A stretch of 64,000 nt of DNA from Psychrobacter raelei (GCF_022631235.3 NZ_CP093310.2:2356001-2420000), one strand, 5' to 3'. Positions 1 through 9,601 are shown, counted from the stretch's first letter. Notes: generated from the letters alone by a model not told the origin. Numbers and translations: made by a program.

Positions 1-120
1 GAATCCGAAGAGTCTGCTGAAACAGAAAAAATCATCAAAGACTCAGAAAAAAAACTAGATAAAATTAATAAACATACAAGTCTAAGAGATGCTCTATTAA
101 GTGCTATGGCAAAACGATAA
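1..120 (+). CDS. C-terminal end of an unknown protein (truncated by window edge)
   Basis: Frame 1 is open from the first base and stops with TAA at 118-120, giving the last 39 residues of a protein that begins outside the window. The visible tail is charged and helical-looking (Glu/Lys/Asp rich, ending SAMAKR), with no recognisable motif. It converges on the orphan gene at 501-839, and a bidirectional terminator lies between them. The surrounding DNA is AT-rich compared with the rest of the window. The function cannot be inferred from this fragment. Confidence 0.6.
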   Translation, partial: ESEESAETEKIIKDSEKKLDKINKHTSLRDALLSAMAKR

Positions 121-308
121 TCTGTATTCAAACTCAATTCATTCTATTAAAAGATTTATTCCAATAAATTCCATCTGAATCGTGTTTCGTATTGCTTTCT
201 GATAATATATTCCAAATTTCTGATTGTAAATTATTAAGTACTAAGTAGCTAAAGATAAGTAATTGATTAGATTGAATCAGAAAATTAATATCTTAAACAT
301 TTCATATG

Positions 309-330
309 ATGTACACTATCATGTACACTA
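309..330. repeat. Two 10-bp direct repeats with 12-bp period
   Basis: ATGTACACTA occurs at 309-318 and again at 321-330. It could be a binding site for a dimeric regulator or a trace of recombination. The sequence alone does not say which. Confidence 0.5.
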
Positions 331-376
331 GGTTTTAAATAATAAATTAAATACCTGTAAATCATTTACTTATGTT

Positions 377-411
377 TAATATATGGTTCCGGCTCCGGGT
401 ACCATATATTA
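377..411. repeat. 11-bp perfect inverted repeat (long hairpin)
   Basis: TAATATATGGT at 377-387 is exactly complementary to ACCATATATTA at 401-411, with a 13-nt GC-rich spacer that contains two CCGG tetramers. No T-tract follows directly, so it is not itself a standard terminator. It abuts the terminator at 411-443. Confidence 0.6.
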
Positions 412-443
412 AAAAGGCTTCCAATAACTTGGAAGCCTTTTTT
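411..443. terminator. Bidirectional rho-independent terminator
   Basis: A 12-bp stem (411-422 with 431-442) and an 8-nt loop are flanked by an A-run on the left and a T-run on the right. It can serve both the plus-strand gene ending at 120 and the minus-strand gene ending at 501. Confidence 0.85.
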
Positions 444-500
444 CTTTGTGGGTTGGTTTTAAATTTTGAGCCCGAAAATTATGGTTATAAGCCTAGCCTA

Positions 501-839
501 CTAAGGACGATGCCCTAGCTTTTCTTCAAAAAGAAGCCAAGTATCATGAACTCCTTCAACGATCGATTCGTAGTTTTCCCAATTATCACTATATATATCA
601 TATAAAACAGGGTGCATAATATCATTCTGACGATATCCACTCTCTATTTTAGATAAATGAATATAGTTATCTTTTAATACAACTATGTCAAAAATCTCAT
701 CTTCTTTTAATACTATTAGCCCAACATGATAGGGAGCGCTACAAAGATAAAGCGTTTCAGTTTGGTTATCAGTAAACCTTGAAACAGTGTATTTAGAATA
801 TATATATACATAGCCATGTTCATTTTTGGCTCTTATCAT
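501..839 (-). CDS. Orphan hypothetical protein, 112 aa
   Basis: I do not recognise this protein. It is 112 residues long, acidic, and rich in Tyr and Ile, with no signal peptide, membrane segment or Cys/His metal site. It reads as a small soluble alpha/beta protein. The start is well supported: a strong ribosome binding site (AAGGAGGT) sits about seven bases upstream of the ATG at 837-839. The gene stands alone in AT-rich DNA between a terminator (411-443) and another at 1085-1118. Small solitary genes with a strong RBS in such DNA are often accessory genes (immunity proteins, antitoxins, phage remnants), but nothing in this sequence assigns it to one of those classes. Confidence 0.75.
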   Translation of the reverse strand: MIRAKNEHGYVYIYSKYTVSRFTDNQTETLYLCSAPYHVGLIVLKEDEIFDIVVLKDNYIHLSKIESGYRQNDIMHPVLYDIYSDNWENYESIVEGVHDTWLLFEEKLGHRP

Positions 840-1158
840 TTTAAAACCTCCTTAATTTCAAGGTTCGAATTGAGGTTGCAGCCGTTTATGTATTAACTAT
901 CAACTTTACTCTTAGTTAACGACTCACCGTAGACAGTACAAATTTAAGAATTAATGGAAATGACAGCAAAAGTATCAATACCCCTATTCCAAAAATTAGT
1001 AAGTTATTATTTTGGTTTCAATCTAAGTTATGAGTATTCAGTGATTTCTAAAGATAACACAGCCTTAATCTAAACTGATAGGCATAAAAAAAGAGCTGAA
1101 ATTTTCAGCTCTTTCTTAGGTGTGAATTGTTAAATTTATTGATTAATCCTAATTGCAA
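840..1158. other. Intergenic region between orphan gene and yeeE-like gene
   Basis: I see no coding frame. It contains the upstream region of the 501-839 gene (RBS at about 846-853) and the terminator of the transporter gene at 1085-1118. Nothing else is evident. Confidence 0.5.
1085..1118 (-). terminator. Terminator of the YeeE/YedE-like transporter gene
   Basis: A 12-bp stem (1090-1101 with 1103-1114) is preceded on the plus strand by a seven-base A-run, which is a T-run on the minus strand, as expected for transcription leaving the gene that ends at 1159. Confidence 0.8.
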
Positions 1159-2430
1159 TTAACAGAAACTATCGGTTGGTTTAGGAACAGACAATCCAAA
1201 TAGTGGACGTAAGTATAAGGCTAAGAAAGTACCTGCCAATGCTAGCACGCCCCAAATATAACCATGTAAACTAAAAGAGGCGATACCCCCAAAATAAGCA
1301 CCGATATTACAGCCAAATGCTAATCGAGCACCATAGCCCATTAACAGACCACCAATAACAGAAGCGGCAAAATTACCCACAGTAATTTGGGTGAATTTAA
1401 ATAGTCCGCCTGCTGCTGAGGCAATAAAGGCACCAAGTATAATACCCAAGTTTAATACGGTTGTTGAATCAGCAAACACTGAAGATTGCAAAGCGGCTGC
1501 ATTCGCACCTTGCCAATAGCCCCAACTGGCAACGTCTACGCCCATTAGGCTGGCAGCTTTTGAGCCCCATAAAGCAAACGCAGACGTAATACCCCAAGGC
1601 TGACCGCGTGTGATTAAAGTCAACGCATTCAATACCGCCAACGCAATGGCTGCTGCAAATAATTGCCATGACCCTCTAAATAGTCGTTTCCAGCCACGAG
1701 CTGTTGGTAATGGGGCCATTCTAGGTGGGTGCTTTTTCTTCTCTATTAATATAGTAATCCAAGCAATCGCCCCAAATATTGCCAATGATAGAAGCCATGC
1801 ACTGCCATAACCTAATCCTGTTGAGGTTGCCAATGACACCGGTGCCAATGAAGGCATTTGCTCGGTCCAAAATGGGAGGTGACAAGCACCAATGGTTGAC
1901 CCAATAATAAAGAACAGTAAGGTAACAAACATCACAGAACGGCCACCACCAACTGCGTAAAGTGTACCAGAAGCACAGCCACCGCCTAATTGCATACCAA
2001 TACCAAACATGAATGAGCCGACAATAAGGCTAACCCCCAATGGAGGAACATAGCCTGAGACATCTCCACCAAAAAACGTCGTGCCATAGGCTAATATAGG
2101 TGCAAATAAAGTAACCGCAACCGCTAACATAAGCATGTGCGCGCGTAATGCTTGACCATTCCCTACCGATGTCATGCGTCTAAAAGCGGAGGTAAAACCA
2201 AACCTTGCATGAAATAAGGTATAGCCCAATAGTAGACCAATGATAAGCAGCATTGGCTGGGCCACAGGTTGTGTCAGTAGCAAATACACTAGCAATGCTA
2301 AACCGACGATACTAGCTCCTGCTATTAGACCCTTCTGAGGCGGATCTAAGGTCAAATTATTTATGGATTTGGGGTTACGTCTATTGGAGCTTAGCCTCTC
2401 AGTGATTGACTGAGTATTTGTTATAGTCAT
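1159..2430 (-). CDS. YeeE/YedE (TsuA-type) sulfur-compound transporter
   Basis: A 423-residue integral membrane protein of the YeeE/YedE (DUF395, TsuA) family, whose characterised members take up thiosulfate. About ten hydrophobic helices are visible from residue 35 onward. Family signatures are present: HARFGFTSAFRR near residue 75, GGGCASGTLY near 150, and FGCNIGAYFGGI near 375. The cysteines in the last two are the residues thought to handle the sulfur substrate. A charged, soluble N-terminus of about 30 residues precedes the first helix. The ATG at 2428-2430 has GGGAT upstream. It is monocistronic, with a terminator at 1085-1118. No sulfurtransferase or TusA-like partner gene is adjacent, so the substrate (thiosulfate or another sulfur species) is inferred from the family only. 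Confidence 0.85.
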   Translation of the reverse strand: MTITNTQSITERLSSNRRNPKSINNLTLDPPQKGLIAGASIVGLALLVYLLLTQPVAQPMLLIIGLLLGYTLFHARFGFTSAFRRMTSVGNGQALRAHMLMLAVAVTLFAPILAYGTTFFGGDVSGYVPPLGVSLIVGSFMFGIGMQLGGGCASGTLYAVGGGRSVMFVTLLFFIIGSTIGACHLPFWTEQMPSLAPVSLATSTGLGYGSAWLLSLAIFGAIAWITILIEKKKHPPRMAPLPTARGWKRLFRGSWQLFAAAIALAVLNALTLITRGQPWGITSAFALWGSKAASLMGVDVASWGYWQGANAAALQSSVFADSTTVLNLGIILGAFIASAAGGLFKFTQITVGNFAASVIGGLLMGYGARLAFGCNIGAYFGGIASFSLHGYIWGVLALAGTFLALYLRPLFGLSVPKPTDSFC

Positions 2431-2753
2431 AATATTATCCCATTAATCCCTACCTAGCTGAAATTATCCGCTATGTAGCTTAATAATTAATGGGGTGTAT
2501 TTACTGTGTTGTTAGGACTATCAACACACGTTGATTAAGTTAAGCTGCCTATTATCTCAACACTTGTGACTTACTACCACCTACGATAAAAATAAGTAAG
2601 CTATAAGTACTGAGTTATAAGCGAAATTCACAGAAACTCACCAATCTAGGTTCAATAAAAAAAGCCCAAGACAATCTAAAAAGATCATCTTAGGCCTTGT
2701 CATTAAACTATTAAAAATCAGATTGAGCGGCTCAATTACGATAATATAATTTA
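2431..2753. other. Intergenic region with terminator of the acidic-protein gene
   Basis: No coding frame. It holds the promoter region of the transporter gene on its left side and the terminator at 2657-2699 on its right. I could not place a convincing promoter. Confidence 0.5.
2657..2699 (-). terminator. Terminator of the acidic-protein gene
   Basis: Imperfect stem of 2662-2677 with 2682-2698 around a short A-rich loop. Read on the minus strand it is followed by a T-run (A-run at 2657-2663). Confidence 0.7.
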
Positions 2754-3686
2754 TTATTCACCTTGCAGTAAATCAATCATACCCTGATATTTGTCTTTCT
2801 TGGCTGCAATCTTGCTACGCTCCTCTTCTGAATTTTCTGTAGGCGATTCTGCCCCATCAAGCTTTGCATCAAACGCTTTAAGCTCGCTCTGTGCAGCATT
2901 AAGCAGCTTAGTGAGCATCATAGCTAGGGCTTTTTCGGACACATCATGGGTAACATTAGAAGCTTCAGAGGCAAAATCTTCTTTTAACTTTGCAGCCCAT
3001 TGATAGATATTGGCAATTGAGACGCTGTGCTTATCCTCTTGTTCAGAATCCTGTTTCTCAGAGCTGTCTTTGTTATCTGAGTTATCAGATTCCGCTTGCT
3101 TATCGCTATCTGCTGGGTCTGATTCTTGTTTAGACTCAGCGCTGTCTGCTAAGCCAGATTTTTTGTCTGTGATGAACTCATCTTTTAGCTTAGCCGCCCA
3201 CTGATACAGGTTGGCGATAGCAGCGGTATATTTATCTTTGCCTGAGCCTTCTTGATCAGAGTCATTGCTTTCTGAATCTTTTTGGTTATCTTCAGACTGC
3301 TCGTCTTTAGCTTGCTCGTCGTCAGATTCACTGTCTTGTTCATCAGCCTCTGAATTATCTTTTTTGGAATCAGTCTCTTTAGAATCATTAGACTCTTGAT
3401 CTTTATTAGCTGATGAGGCCTGTTGTTTTTTAGATACTTGACTGGCATCATCTTTATCAGAATCGGCTGAATCTTGTGCCAAATTATCTGAATCAGAGTC
3501 TAAATCCTGCGCTTTATTAAATTCTTCAAAATCGCCCTCTTCATAAATAATTTTATCGCCTTTCACAACTTCTACACCCACAACTTCTTCATTGCTGGTA
3601 GTTTCTGTTGTATTCTCAAGAGACTCCAAAGCTTTATTGATGCTGTTGTCTTGCTTGTCGTTAGAGCTATTAGATGAATTTGACAT
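2754..3686 (-). CDS. Highly acidic, low-complexity protein with a duplicated motif
   Basis: A 310-residue protein I cannot assign to a family. Residues 60-150 and 180-220 are almost entirely Ser, Asp, Glu, Lys, Gln and Asn, so probably disordered and strongly negatively charged. Two near-identical 17-residue blocks with the core YQWAAKLK lie at 155-171 and 222-238, and look like amphipathic helices. Another helical region covers about 245-275 and a basic/helical tail covers 285-310. There is no signal peptide or transmembrane helix, so it is predicted to be cytoplasmic. The start has AAGGATAA upstream of the ATG at 3684-3686. The gene is monocistronic with its own terminator. Acidic disordered proteins with short repeated helices can be chaperone-like, ion-buffering or stress-related, but no function is assigned here. 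Confidence 0.8.
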   Translation of the reverse strand: MSNSSNSSNDKQDNSINKALESLENTTETTSNEEVVGVEVVKGDKIIYEEGDFEEFNKAQDLDSDSDNLAQDSADSDKDDASQVSKKQQASSANKDQESNDSKETDSKKDNSEADEQDSESDDEQAKDEQSEDNQKDSESNDSDQEGSGKDKYTAAIANLYQWAAKLKDEFITDKKSGLADSAESKQESDPADSDKQAESDNSDNKDSSEKQDSEQEDKHSVSIANIYQWAAKLKEDFASEASNVTHDVSEKALAMMLTKLLNAAQSELKAFDAKLDGAESPTENSEEERSKIAAKKDKYQGMIDLLQGE

Positions 3687-3806
3687 ATTTATTATCCTTA
3701 TTATTTAATTATTTATTGACCTCCAATAATAGCTCAATGAAAACTGATCTTTAGTACTTTAATGTAAAGTATTATGCCTAATACGTTAATATTTCTTAGC
3801 CGTGAT

Positions 3807-5078
3807 CTAGCGCCATAATCCTTCAGGATAAATCAACTCGCCAGCTATGGTTGGGTAGCCGCTAAACTCAAGCTCAATACCAGTATCAGAGGCACTTAAC
3901 TGGCATTGCGCGCCCAGTGGGAAGCTTTGTTTACGAGCCACATGGCCAAATGGAAGGCCGGTAAATACAGGTAAGTGGGTTATCTGTTTTAACTGTTTAA
4001 CAACCAAACTCATGTCATAGCGGGCATCATAACTGTCCTGCCCTGTCCCACTAAAGGCGCCAAGCACAATAGCTTGCTGACGTTTAAAGGCACCCGATAA
4101 ATATAAGCTATATAGCATACGCTCTACTTGATAGGGCTGCTCCCCCACATCTTCTAAAAACACAATTCCGCCTTCAGGATTAGGTATATAAGGGCTACCT
4201 GCCAGCGCCGATACCACACTTAAGTTGCCGCCCCATAGCGTGCCTGTCATAGGTGCTTTTAGCATTGAAATGTCTTGCTGCGGCAAACTTATTTTGAGCT
4301 TTGGCTGGGTAATGGCATCAATAAAGCCTTGGCAACTGACCACATCCGGCTGCTTTTTGCCAAACTCGCTATATAGCATGGGTGCCGCCAAGCTGCTCAT
4401 TTTGCCTTGAGCCAACAGTGCACATTGCACGGCGGTCACATCACTAAAACCTGCCAAAATCGTACCTTTTTCACGCATCTGATCACCCAGGCTTTGCCAA
4501 TTCACCTGCTCCAAAAGACGCATGGCCCCATAGCCGCCTCGGGCTGCCAATAGCAGTTTGGGTACTTCAATGGCGCCAGTGGCCATGTTCTGTAAGTCGC
4601 TGATGCGCTGCTGGTCTGTACCGCCGAACCGCAAATACCTGCGCCTTAATATTTCAGGATTTTTGATATCAAATCCAGCACAAGTCAAGCGCTGTAAACC
4701 CAAGACATTACGGGCCTCATCCACACCTGTATTAGAGCTGGCAAAAATTCGAGTACTAATAGTCGGGGTAATACAGCTCAAGCGGTTGTGTGTCGATGTA
4801 TCTTCTATATCCAAACTCTGTGTTGTTAGTGCTCCCTGTGGCAGGGTTAATGCGGCCTTAGCATGATACGAGAACAGCCCTAAGCCGCCCAGCGCGGTCA
4901 TTTCCAAAAAACGTCTGCGATTTAAAGGGGCTGTCTGAACAGATTTAGCATGTATATCCACTGCTTTAAGCTTGGCAGGTATCTGTGCTTGGTCTTGCAC
5001 AGCTTGCTTTTTTAGTCGTTTGGCCGTGTGCTGTTGCACAGATTGATCGACAGTGACTAAAATCGTGTTTTTATTCAT
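3807..5078 (-). CDS. LD-carboxypeptidase (peptidase S66) with Tat signal
   Basis: Peptidase family S66, which removes the terminal D-Ala from murein tetrapeptides during peptidoglycan recycling. The family features are visible: GFSD (nucleophilic Ser), LEDVGE (Glu) and FGHV (His) in the C-terminal half. Preceding the enzyme is a twin-arginine stretch, NRRRFLEM at residues 53-60, followed by a hydrophobic segment ending in AKA, so it has a Tat-type export signal with a long (about 52-residue) n-region. I set the start at the ATG at 5076-5078 (423 aa), which has GAGGGTG just upstream. The frame stays open 28 codons further but without an RBS. Classical LdcA is cytoplasmic, so the export signal suggests a periplasmic member. 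Standalone gene, divergent from hemB. Confidence 0.85.
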   Translation of the reverse strand: MNKNTILVTVDQSVQQHTAKRLKKQAVQDQAQIPAKLKAVDIHAKSVQTAPLNRRRFLEMTALGGLGLFSYHAKAALTLPQGALTTQSLDIEDTSTHNRLSCITPTISTRIFASSNTGVDEARNVLGLQRLTCAGFDIKNPEILRRRYLRFGGTDQQRISDLQNMATGAIEVPKLLLAARGGYGAMRLLEQVNWQSLGDQMREKGTILAGFSDVTAVQCALLAQGKMSSLAAPMLYSEFGKKQPDVVSCQGFIDAITQPKLKISLPQQDISMLKAPMTGTLWGGNLSVVSALAGSPYIPNPEGGIVFLEDVGEQPYQVERMLYSLYLSGAFKRQQAIVLGAFSGTGQDSYDARYDMSLVVKQLKQITHLPVFTGLPFGHVARKQSFPLGAQCQLSASDTGIELEFSGYPTIAGELIYPEGLWR

Positions 5079-5252
5079 GACACCCTCAATTTTCACAAAA
5101 TTGCGCCCATTATATAGTCTGATAAACGTTCGGTCATAACTTGTATCATTTCTTGAACCCAAAATATACCGACAGCTGCGTTATAATAGTGACTGGGATA
5201 GCTAATTTAAGAAATATAACAACTATCTATAACACCCTTGTTCTGCTTTTGA

Positions 5253-6344
<1,092 letters not shown>

Positions 6345-6363
6345 GTAGTTTTGATTTGATGTA

Positions 6364-6399
6364 AAAAACCCCCGTATCTGATTGGATACGGGGGTTTTT
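6364..6399. terminator. Bidirectional terminator between hemB and ompW
   Basis: Perfect 15-bp stem (6364-6378 with 6385-6399) with a 6-nt loop, A-run on the left and T-run on the right. It serves both convergent genes. Confidence 0.95.
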
Positions 6400-6443
6400 A
6401 TTTCAGCCGGCTTATTTTAAGCCAACTTTATTAACAGGCTAGA

Positions 6444-7073
6444 TTAGAAACGTTGTACGTAAGAGATGCCATATACCCATGGATTGATCTTCACTTTACC
6501 GATATCATCATTGTTTAGTTTTACGTCTGGCTCAAGATCAATATAACGGGCATCGATACGTACCGCATCAGTAGGATTGAGTTTAAAATCAACACCGACA
6601 TGACCTGCCACACCCCAGCTGTCTTTAATTTCTAAATCAGCGTTTGGCAGACTAATTCTTTCTTTAAAGAAGGTGGTGTAGTTGGCACCCACACCAATAA
6701 AAGGCTTAACATTGCTGTTCAAGTTATCAAAGTGATACTGTAGTGATAACGTGGGTGGTAACTGCTGAGTTTTGGCTTTAATGACGCTACCGTCTGCCTT
6801 TTTTAGATCGATATCATGATGAAACGGAATAGCAGCTAATAACTCAACACCCACGTTATCGGCGACAAAGTATTCACCGGTGATGGTTGGACGTACGTCT
6901 GTATCTACTTCAGTTTTAAGAGCACCATTTAAAAGAGTACCATTATTACTTTCTGGATCTACATATGCTGCACCCACACCCACGGTCCAAGTGCCTGCTG
7001 TTTCTGCCATTGCAGAGCTCATGCCTAAAGTAGCAGCTAGGGCAGCTAAAAGTAATGCTTGACGTTTAATCAT
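6444..7073 (-). CDS. ompW: OmpW family outer membrane protein
   Basis: An eight-stranded outer-membrane beta-barrel of the OmpW family, 209 aa. It has a signal peptide of about 23 residues ending AMA followed by ETAG, alternating hydrophobic beta-strand patterns throughout, and a C-terminal aromatic residue (VQRF) typical of BAM-inserted barrels. Family members form a narrow hydrophobic channel implicated in uptake of small hydrophobic compounds and in stress responses. The gene is monocistronic and uses the hemB terminator in the opposite direction. No convincing regulator site was found upstream; one half of an FNR-like box is visible but the other half does not match. Confidence 0.92.
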   Translation of the reverse strand: MIKRQALLLAALAATLGMSSAMAETAGTWTVGVGAAYVDPESNNGTLLNGALKTEVDTDVRPTITGEYFVADNVGVELLAAIPFHHDIDLKKADGSVIKAKTQQLPPTLSLQYHFDNLNSNVKPFIGVGANYTTFFKERISLPNADLEIKDSWGVAGHVGVDFKLNPTDAVRIDARYIDLEPDVKLNNDDIGKVKINPWVYGISYVQRF

Positions 7074-7275
7074 CGTGTCCTCAACTTATGTTGTTTAAGT
7101 ACTGGGTAAAATGCTCAATTTATTAAATATATCAATGCGTCTCTTCATTGAAATCCAAGCGTTAGATTGTTTCTCCACTCTAACGTCATGGTTTTATTAT
7201 ATTACATATCCGCATAACTAGTAAGGTTATTTTGATAAAAATTTCGACTTTATAGTCGCTTTTTAGACATTTATA

Positions 7276-7317
7276 GTGGTTGCTAAAATTCATAAAGTAG
7301 TTGCTAAAACTTATAAA
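7276..7317. repeat. Two imperfect direct repeats of about 21 bp
   Basis: GTTGCTAAAATTCATAAA at 7279-7296 recurs as GTTGCTAAAACTTATAAA at 7300-7317, a 21-bp period (two helical turns). They lie about 80 bp upstream of the rep promoter. Confidence 0.55.
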
Positions 7318-7393
7318 AGGGTATTTAGCCTGCTAATGCCGAAATCCTTGCTCTACATTTGGGGGATAGCTGTTGTAGCGGGTCTCAAAGCAG

Positions 7394-7421
7394 TTGTGAT
7401 TTCATATTGAACCCCTATAAT
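7394..7421 (+). promoter_or_regulatory. Candidate sigma70 promoter of rep
   Basis: TTGTGA (7394-7399) and TATAAT (7416-7421) are separated by 16 bp, about 60 bp upstream of the rep start codon. Confidence 0.6.
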
Positions 7422-7482
7422 AACCAGTCTGCCCATTGAGTCGGCAGTCCCCTCTAGTGATAAGACAATAAAAAGGTGCACC

Positions 7483-9522
7483 ATGAGTAAGCTTAACCCC
7501 AAACAACAAGAGGCCATGACTTATGTGTCCGGTCCCCTCCTCGTTTTAGCGGGTGCAGGCTCAGGTAAAACATCGGTTATTACCCGAAAAATTGCTTATC
7601 TCATCGAGCAGTGCAATATACCTGCTGAACGCATTACTGCAGTGACCTTTACCAATAAGGCTGCGCGTGAAATGAAGGCGCGTGTCACCTCACTGATGCC
7701 AAAAGAGAAGACCCGCGGTCTGACTGTGTCTACGTTCCACCAATTTGGGTTACAGTTTTTGCGTTATGAGCTGCTGCACACGCCTCTCAAAGGCAACTTC
7801 TCTATCATGGATGCCGATGACAGTAAGCGGCTGCTGATGGAGTTGATGATGCGTGATAACTTATCGGGTGCTGAGAGTCGTGAATTGGTCGGCAAAGCAA
7901 TTAAGTTTATTTCGGACTGGAAGAATGATCTTATTGAGCCGGATAAAGCAATGGAGACCCTCGATGATCCTGAGGATATGATTTTTGCTACACTTTATGC
8001 CTTATATGAGCGCAATCTGCGGGCTTATAACGCCGTTGATTTCGATGACTTGATTGTGTTGCCAGCCAAAATCTTACGTGAAAACCCCCAGCTGCGCGAC
8101 AAGTGGCAGAACCGTATTAGATATCTGCTGGTGGATGAGTATCAAGATACCAATACTGCTCAGTACGAATTGATTAAACTGATTGTCGGCCCAACTGGCA
8201 AATTTACTGTGGTGGGTGATGATGACCAATCTATTTATGCTTGGCGCGGCGCCCGTCCCGAGAACATGGCGCTATTAAAAGAGGATTTCCCTAAGCTTAA
8301 AGTGATTAAGCTTGAGCAAAACTACCGCTCGACCAACCGTATTTTGAATGCTGCCAACACCGTCATTATGAACAACGAGCATTTGTTTGAAAAAGCACTG
8401 TGGTCGGATAAAGGGCAAGGCGAGAAAATTCGTATTATTAACTGCCGCAACGATGATGATGAATCAGAGCGCGTGGCCAAAGAGATTATTACTCACAAAT
8501 TGCGCCATGGTAATGAATGGGAGCAGTATGCCGTCTTGTACCGCAGTAACTTTCAGGCACGTATGTTAGAGGCGCAGCTACGTCAATTACAGATCCCTTA
8601 TAAGCTCTCAGGCGGCCAATCTTTCTTCGCCCGTAGCGAGATTAAAGATGTGATGGGTTATTTGCGCCTTATTTTAAATCCAGAAGATGACAGTGCCTTT
8701 TTGCGCATTGTGAATACGCCCAAACGTGGTCTGGGCCCAGCCACACTAGAGAAGTTGGGACTGTTCTCTCAAGAGCACAGCATCTCTTTATTGGCCTCTT
8801 GTACCCATGGCGGCTTATCACATGTATTGCCCATTAAGGCTTATAGTACTTTAAAAGAGTTTGGTGACTTTATCGAGCACTATACCCGTGAGCTGGATCA
8901 GCACCCAGATCCGGTGCCTTTGGTGCGTCAAATGATTGATGAGACCGGTTATATTGACTTTGTGCGCAGCGACTCAAAAACGCCGCATCAGGAAAAAGGG
9001 CGCCTAGACAATATTGAAGTGCTCTACACCAGTATCCAAGCACTTATCAACCGTGCAGAAGATGACGATGACAAAACCATTGATGCGGTAATTCGCAAAT
9101 TGGTATTACTAGACATGCTCGAGCAGCAGCAAGAAGAAGAGAACACCAACAAGGTAAACCTCATGACCCTGCATGCTGCCAAAGGGCTAGAGTTTGACTT
9201 CGTGTATATTATGGGGCTTGAGGAAGAGCTGCTGCCGCACCGCAACTCTATCATTGCTGAGACTATTGAGGAGGAGCGCCGCTTGATGTACGTCGGCATC
9301 ACCCGTGCCCGCCGTGAGCTAACCCTAACCTTGGCTGCACAGCGCCGTGGTGGTGGTCAAATGCGCACTACGACCCAAAGCCGCTTTTTAGAAGAGCTGC
9401 CTGAGGAGCATTTAGACTGGCCCGCCAATGCCAAAAAGAAAAAGGCTGAGCGTGATCCTACTGTGGTGGCCAATGAATATATGTCTAATATTAAGGCGCT
9501 GCTAAAAAGAAAAAACCAATAG
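7483..9522 (+). CDS. rep: ATP-dependent DNA helicase Rep (UvrD/Rep superfamily 1)
   Basis: A 3'-5' superfamily 1A helicase that helps replication forks past protein roadblocks. Length 679 aa, close to E. coli Rep. The Q-motif starts at LNPKQQEA, Walker A is AGAGSGKT (residues 23-30), Walker B is DEYQDTN near 213, motif III is VGDDDQSIYAWRGA, and motifs V/VI are TLHAAKGLEF and YVGITRARR. The C-terminal tail is lysine-rich. It is preceded by a promoter candidate at 7394-7421 and followed by a terminator at 9602-9632. UvrD or PcrA are alternatives, but the length and N-terminal sequence favour Rep. Confidence 0.93.
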   Translation: MSKLNPKQQEAMTYVSGPLLVLAGAGSGKTSVITRKIAYLIEQCNIPAERITAVTFTNKAAREMKARVTSLMPKEKTRGLTVSTFHQFGLQFLRYELLHTPLKGNFSIMDADDSKRLLMELMMRDNLSGAESRELVGKAIKFISDWKNDLIEPDKAMETLDDPEDMIFATLYALYERNLRAYNAVDFDDLIVLPAKILRENPQLRDKWQNRIRYLLVDEYQDTNTAQYELIKLIVGPTGKFTVVGDDDQSIYAWRGARPENMALLKEDFPKLKVIKLEQNYRSTNRILNAANTVIMNNEHLFEKALWSDKGQGEKIRIINCRNDDDESERVAKEIITHKLRHGNEWEQYAVLYRSNFQARMLEAQLRQLQIPYKLSGGQSFFARSEIKDVMGYLRLILNPEDDSAFLRIVNTPKRGLGPATLEKLGLFSQEHSISLLASCTHGGLSHVLPIKAYSTLKEFGDFIEHYTRELDQHPDPVPLVRQMIDETGYIDFVRSDSKTPHQEKGRLDNIEVLYTSIQALINRAEDDDDKTIDAVIRKLVLLDMLEQQQEEENTNKVNLMTLHAAKGLEFDFVYIMGLEEELLPHRNSIIAETIEEERRLMYVGITRARRELTLTLAAQRRGGGQMRTTTQSRFLEELPEEHLDWPANAKKKKAERDPTVVANEYMSNIKALLKRKNQ

Positions 9523-9601
9523 CAGGCAGGTGATGACGTCAGACTGACATCAAATCACAGATTGGCCATGCAAAACCCTAAAAATATTAGTAAAATAAAC
9601 C

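Larger units (their letters stand above)
121..500. other. AT-rich gene-free stretch with repeats, hairpin and terminator
   Basis: No coding frame with a credible start is visible. The stretch carries a 10-bp direct repeat (309-330), an 11-bp perfect inverted repeat (377-411) and a rho-independent terminator (411-443). These are listed separately. Confidence 0.6.
7074..7482. other. Intergenic region ompW-rep with direct repeats and rep promoter
   Basis: No coding frame. It contains a 21-bp-period direct repeat at 7276-7317 and a sigma70-like promoter at 7394-7421, both listed separately. Confidence 0.5.

Noticed and set aside
377..411. tRNA or tmRNA 3' end as phage attachment site
   Set aside because: The GGTTC-like stretch does not form a T-arm with correct stem and loop, and no tRNA body precedes it.
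2791..3451. Alternative frames on both strands within the acidic gene
   Set aside because: They are shadows of the biased Ser/Asp/Glu codons; only the frame with RBS and terminator is supported.
7074..7160. FNR-type site upstream of ompW
   Set aside because: Only one half (TTGAT) matches; the other half (TTAAT) does not fit ATCAA.
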